Shown here piece after piece: positions 21,516 to 24,240 of a DNA stretch of 24,240 nucleotides. A program made the position numbers and the translations under genes. This stretch comes from CAZEGV01 sp964511645 (GTDB lineage Bacteria > Bacteroidota > Bacteroidia > Cytophagales > JAAEPT01), in contig CAZEGV010000043.1 of the NCBI GenBank assembly GCA_964511645.1, forward strand, positions 1 to 24,240, read 5' to 3'. Each line of letters opens with the position of its first letter. Position 1 is the first letter of the stretch. The notes beneath the pieces were generated by a model. It saw only the letters and a program-made list of their open reading frames with translations, was not told the DNA's origin and did not search any database.

Positions 21516-23864
21516 ATGTTAGTATTAAAAAGAGACGGACGCAGAGAAACTGTGAAATTTGATAAAATCACAGCTAGAATAGACAAACTTTGCTATGGCT
21601 TAGATATGGATTATATCGATTCTATCGCAGTGTCCAAAAAAGTAATTGATGGATTATACGATGGTGTAACTACATCAGAATTGGACAAGCTAGCAGCAGA
21701 AACAGCTGCAGCAATGACAACTAATCATCCAGATTATGCAAAGTTAGCCGCTAGGATTTCTGTTTCTAATCTTCATAAAGAAACAAGTAAGTCATTCTCA
21801 AGTACAATGAAGAGAATGTATACTTATGTGGATGCCAAGACAGAAGAGCATGCACCTCTAATTTCAAAAGAAACATTTCGTATTATTAAAGAAAATGCTG
21901 CACTATTAGATTCAGCTATTATTTATGATAGAGATTTTAATTATGATTATTTCGGGTTTAAAACTTTAGAAAGAGCATATTTGATGAAGTGTGCAGGTAA
22001 AATTGTAGAACGCCCACAACATATGTTGATGCGTGTAGCTGTAGGTATTCATGGAGAAGATATGACCGCCGCAATTGAGACTTATAACCTAATGTCTGAC
22101 AAATGGTTTACACATGCAACTCCTACATTATTTAATGCTGGTACACCAAAACCTCAATTATCATCTTGTTTTTTACTCCAGATGCAAGACGATAGTATAG
22201 AAGGTATTTATGACACTTTAAAACAATGTGCTCAAATCTCTCAATCTGCGGGAGGTATTGGTTTGAGTATCCATAAAGTGAGAGCTAGTGGGTCGTATAT
22301 TAAAGGAACTAACGGTGTTTCTAACGGTATTGTACCAATGCTTAGAAACTTTGACATGACTGCAAGGTATGTGGATCAAGGTGGTGGAAAGCGGAAAGGA
22401 AGTATTGCTGTATACCTAGAACCTTGGCACGCTGATGTCTTTGATTTCTTAGAATTAAAGAAAAATCACGGGAAAGAAGAGTTACGTGCTAGAGATTTAT
22501 TTTATTCAATGTGGACCCCAGATTTATTTATGCGTCGTGTAGAGGAAGACGGGGAATGGTCACTGTTTTGCCCAAATGAAGCTCCAGGCTTACATGAATG
22601 TTATGGAGAAGAATTTGATAAGCTGTATGAAAAATATGAACGTGAAGGTAGAGCACGTAAAACAATAAAAGCACAAGATCTTTGGTTTGCTATTTTAGAA
22701 TCTCAAACTGAGACTGGTACACCTTATATGTTGTTTAAAGATGCGTGTAATAATAAATCAAATCAAAAGAATTTAGGAACTATCCAAAGTTCTAACTTAT
22801 GTACTGAAATTGTAGAATATACAGCACCAGATGAAGTGGCAGTATGTAATTTAGCTTCTATTGCTTTGTCTAAATTTGTAATTGACGGTAAGTTTGATTA
22901 CCAAAAACTATATGAGATAGCATATACAGCTACTAAAAACCTTAATAAGGTAATTGATGTGAATTACTATCCTGTAATAGAGGCTCGTAATTCAAATATG
23001 CGCCATAGACCAATTGGGTTAGGAGTACAGGGTTTAGCAGATGCTTTTGCTAAATTGCGTTATCCATTTACATCACCTGAGGCAAAAAAATTAAACGTAG
23101 AGATTTTTGAAACTATTTACTTTGCAGCAATGACTGCTTCTATGAATCTATCAAAAATAGAAGGTCCTTATGAAACATTCAAAGGCTCACCAGTTTCGAA
23201 AGGTATTTTCCAGTTTGATATGTGGGGTGTAACACCTAGCTCAGAAAGATGGGATTGGGTATCATTAAAGAAAGAAGTACGCAAACATGGAGTACGTAAC
23301 TCATTGTTATTAGCACCAATGCCTACAGCATCTACTTCACAAATATTAGGTAATAATGAGTGTTTTGAGCCATTTACATCTAATATTTACACAAGACGTA
23401 CTCTATCAGGAGAGTTTGTTATTGTAAACAAGTACTTACTAAAAGATTTGATCCGTTTAGGTTTGTGGAATGATAATATGAAACAATCGCTAATTGCAGC
23501 AAATGGTTCTATTCAAAGTATCAAAGGGATCCCTGAAGAGGTTAAAGAATTATACAAGACAGTTTGGGAGATTTCTCAAAAAGACCTGATTGATATGGCA
23601 GCAGAAAGAGGTGCGTTTATCGATCAGAGTCAAAGTTTTAATGTTCATATGGCTAATCCTAATTTTGGTAAACTGACTTCTATGCACTTTTATTCATGGA
23701 AAAAAGGACTTAAAACAGGAATGTACTACTTAAGAACTAAAGCAGCAGCAGATGCTATTAAATTTACTGTGTCTAAAGAACACTTGCTCAGTGTTGATCA
23801 GAATGCAGTAGATATGGCTTGTTCTCTAGACAATCCAGATGAATGTGAGGCTTGTGGATCGTAA
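21516..23864 (+). CDS. nrdA: Class Ia ribonucleotide reductase, alpha subunit (R1)
   Basis: Catalytic subunit reducing ribonucleoside diphosphates to deoxy forms. At 782 residues it is the usual length with an N-terminal ATP-cone (residues 1-90, KRDGRRETVKFDKI), the site through which dATP normally shuts the enzyme off. The redox pair is Cys218 (PQLSSCFLL) and Cys444 (VAVCNLAS). The active-site trio Asn427, Cys429 (thiyl) and Glu431 lies in SSNLCTEIVEY. PMPTASTSQILGNNECFEP is the phosphate-binding region. Tyrosines for radical transfer follow late in the sequence. The C-terminal CEAC (Cys777, Cys780) is the swinging redox pair re-reduced by thioredoxin. The enzyme looks fully functional and of the eukaryote-like class Ia type. 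It ends at a clear terminator. Confidence 0.98.
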   Translation: MLVLKRDGRRETVKFDKITARIDKLCYGLDMDYIDSIAVSKKVIDGLYDGVTTSELDKLAAETAAAMTTNHPDYAKLAARISVSNLHKETSKSFSSTMKRMYTYVDAKTEEHAPLISKETFRIIKENAALLDSAIIYDRDFNYDYFGFKTLERAYLMKCAGKIVERPQHMLMRVAVGIHGEDMTAAIETYNLMSDKWFTHATPTLFNAGTPKPQLSSCFLLQMQDDSIEGIYDTLKQCAQISQSAGGIGLSIHKVRASGSYIKGTNGVSNGIVPMLRNFDMTARYVDQGGGKRKGSIAVYLEPWHADVFDFLELKKNHGKEELRARDLFYSMWTPDLFMRRVEEDGEWSLFCPNEAPGLHECYGEEFDKLYEKYEREGRARKTIKAQDLWFAILESQTETGTPYMLFKDACNNKSNQKNLGTIQSSNLCTEIVEYTAPDEVAVCNLASIALSKFVIDGKFDYQKLYEIAYTATKNLNKVIDVNYYPVIEARNSNMRHRPIGLGVQGLADAFAKLRYPFTSPEAKKLNVEIFETIYFAAMTASMNLSKIEGPYETFKGSPVSKGIFQFDMWGVTPSSERWDWVSLKKEVRKHGVRNSLLLAPMPTASTSQILGNNECFEPFTSNIYTRRTLSGEFVIVNKYLLKDLIRLGLWNDNMKQSLIAANGSIQSIKGIPEEVKELYKTVWEISQKDLIDMAAERGAFIDQSQSFNVHMANPNFGKLTSMHFYSWKKGLKTGMYYLRTKAAADAIKFTVSKEHLLSVDQNAVDMACSLDNPDECEACGS

Positions 23865-23885
23865 TCAGTATCAAAAATAAAATTC

Positions 23886-23922
23886 AAAAATCCTCAGCTA
23901 TATCTAGTTGAGGATTTTTTTT
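23886..23922 (+). terminator. Terminator of nrdB-nrdA
   Basis: The stem AAAAATCCTCA (23886-23896) pairs with TGAGGATTTTT (23909-23919). It is extended inward by GCTA/TAGT around a TATC loop and runs into a T tract up to 23922. It lies 21 bases after the nrdA stop. Confidence 0.92.
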
Positions 23923-23938
23923 GTAACTTTTCTGATGA

Positions 23939-24082
23939 ATCTCGTTATTAAACGGGTCAAGCGTAAAACATGTTGGAGTACCTAAACTCACCTTGCAACG
24001 ATCGTAAGATATGGAGATATTAAAAGAAGGTGTAGTTTCAAAAGATCATATTCATACGCATCTTTCATACCATCCCTCGTTG
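23939..24082 (+). pseudogene. Relic of an IS200/IS605-type transposase (TnpA)
   Basis: From the ATG at 24011 the frame reads MEILKEGVVSKDHIHTHLSY, then HPSL, which closely resembles the core of IS200/IS605 Y1 transposases around the HUH motif (here His-Ile-His, in KDHIHTH). Translation upstream in the same frame (LLNGSSVKHVGVPKLTLQRS) could be older TnpA sequence but is broken by TAA at 24005-24007 and TGA at 23936-23938. The similarity stops at about 24082, where repeat copy 3 begins. The catalytic Tyr region is absent. So this is at most a fragment of about 25-48 codons and cannot be active. Recognition is from memory of the family pattern. Confidence 0.5.
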
Positions 24083-24208
24083 TTAATAATACCATTTAAT
24101 ATACGTCTAAATTAGATTGAATTGTTTTTTGCATTATTAAAATAATTTAGCATAACTAGTTACGGTACATTTTTTTAACGAAGAGAATAAGACCGTTGCA
24201 AGGTGAGT
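23986..24208. mobile_element. 223-bp unit bounded by 15-bp perfect inverted repeats
   Basis: ACTCACCTTGCAACG at 23986-24000 recurs as its exact reverse complement at 24194-24208. With two mismatches the match extends to about 21 bases (then A/G, TC, G/T, TA). The unit encloses most of the transposase relic and repeat copy 3. No clear target-site duplication is seen at the flanks. It could be a MITE-like element or the product of an inverted duplication. Confidence 0.45.
24085..24190 (-). repeat. Interspersed repeat, copy 3
   Basis: The reverse complement matches copy 2: AATAATACCA at 24085-24094 at one end and TTAACGAAGAGA at 24175-24186 at the other, with GTCTAAATTAGATTGAATTG between (24105-24124). 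The centre differs: a small palindrome ATTATT-AA-AATAAT replaces the TTTTCCTCGATATT stretch of copy 2. It appears inserted at the end of the transposase relic. Confidence 0.75.
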
Positions 24209-24230
24209 AGTTTATTTTTCCAAAATTTTG

Positions 24231-24238
24231 TATCTTTA
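24231..24238 (+). promoter_or_regulatory. Possible -7 box for a gene beyond the right edge
   Basis: TATCTTTA matches TAnnTTTG except for the last base and lies in an AT-rich stretch (CCAAAATTTTG before it). The gene it might serve is outside the window. Confidence 0.25.
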
Positions 24239-24240
24239 TG

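Overview
The window looks like chromosomal DNA of a flavobacterium (phylum Bacteroidota). The DNA is strongly AT-rich. One large secreted protein ends in a type IX secretion (T9SS) sorting domain. The DNA polymerase III alpha subunit carries an N-terminal exonuclease, a flavobacterial arrangement. There is an IPExxxVDY-family gene next to pyk, and several promoters fit the Bacteroidota pattern TTG - 17 to 23 bases - TAnnTTTG rather than the sigma70 one. Genes are mostly housekeeping, and there is no rRNA, tRNA or CRISPR array.

Layout. Bases 1-79 hold the end of an interspersed repeat. On the minus strand, 134-2394 is acpP-fabF-rnc (fatty-acid carrier, condensing enzyme, RNase III), read from a promoter near 2424-2454. 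Divergent from it, 2628-4505 is an IPExxxVDY-family gene plus pyruvate kinase, closed by a strong terminator. Next (4625-6656) come an M42 aminopeptidase and a polyprenyl diphosphate synthase separated by one base. 6750-10436 is a 1228-residue T9SS cell-surface protein. It converges, across a second repeat copy, on a minus-strand outer-membrane beta-barrel gene and an M48 lipoprotein protease. 13335-14033 holds a possible 31-residue membrane peptide and a degenerate GNAT-like protein, followed by a structured repeat element (14033-14144). On the minus strand, dnaE overlaps a downstream SCO1/SenC lipoprotein gene; upstream of dnaE lie rplU-rpmA with their own promoter and terminator. On the plus strand, nrdB-nrdA (class Ia ribonucleotide reductase) ends at a clear terminator. 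The last 320 bases hold a broken IS200/IS605-like transposase fragment, a third copy of the repeat and a pair of 15-base perfect inverted repeats.

How things fit together. The window supplies lipid building blocks (acpP, fabF, prenyl synthase), glycolysis (pyk), envelope proteins, and replication enzymes with their dNTP supply (dnaE, nrdB, nrdA). The most interesting non-coding signals are: (i) a roughly 120-base repeat family with three copies at the 3' sides of transcription units, one embedded beside a transposase relic; (ii) two perfect DnaA-box 9-mers around a candidate nrdBA promoter that would give a leader of about 220 bases; (iii) the folded element at 14033-14144; and (iv) a CxCxCxCH cluster in the IPExxxVDY-family protein. 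I see no clear new defence or biosynthetic system here; the novelty is in the small elements.
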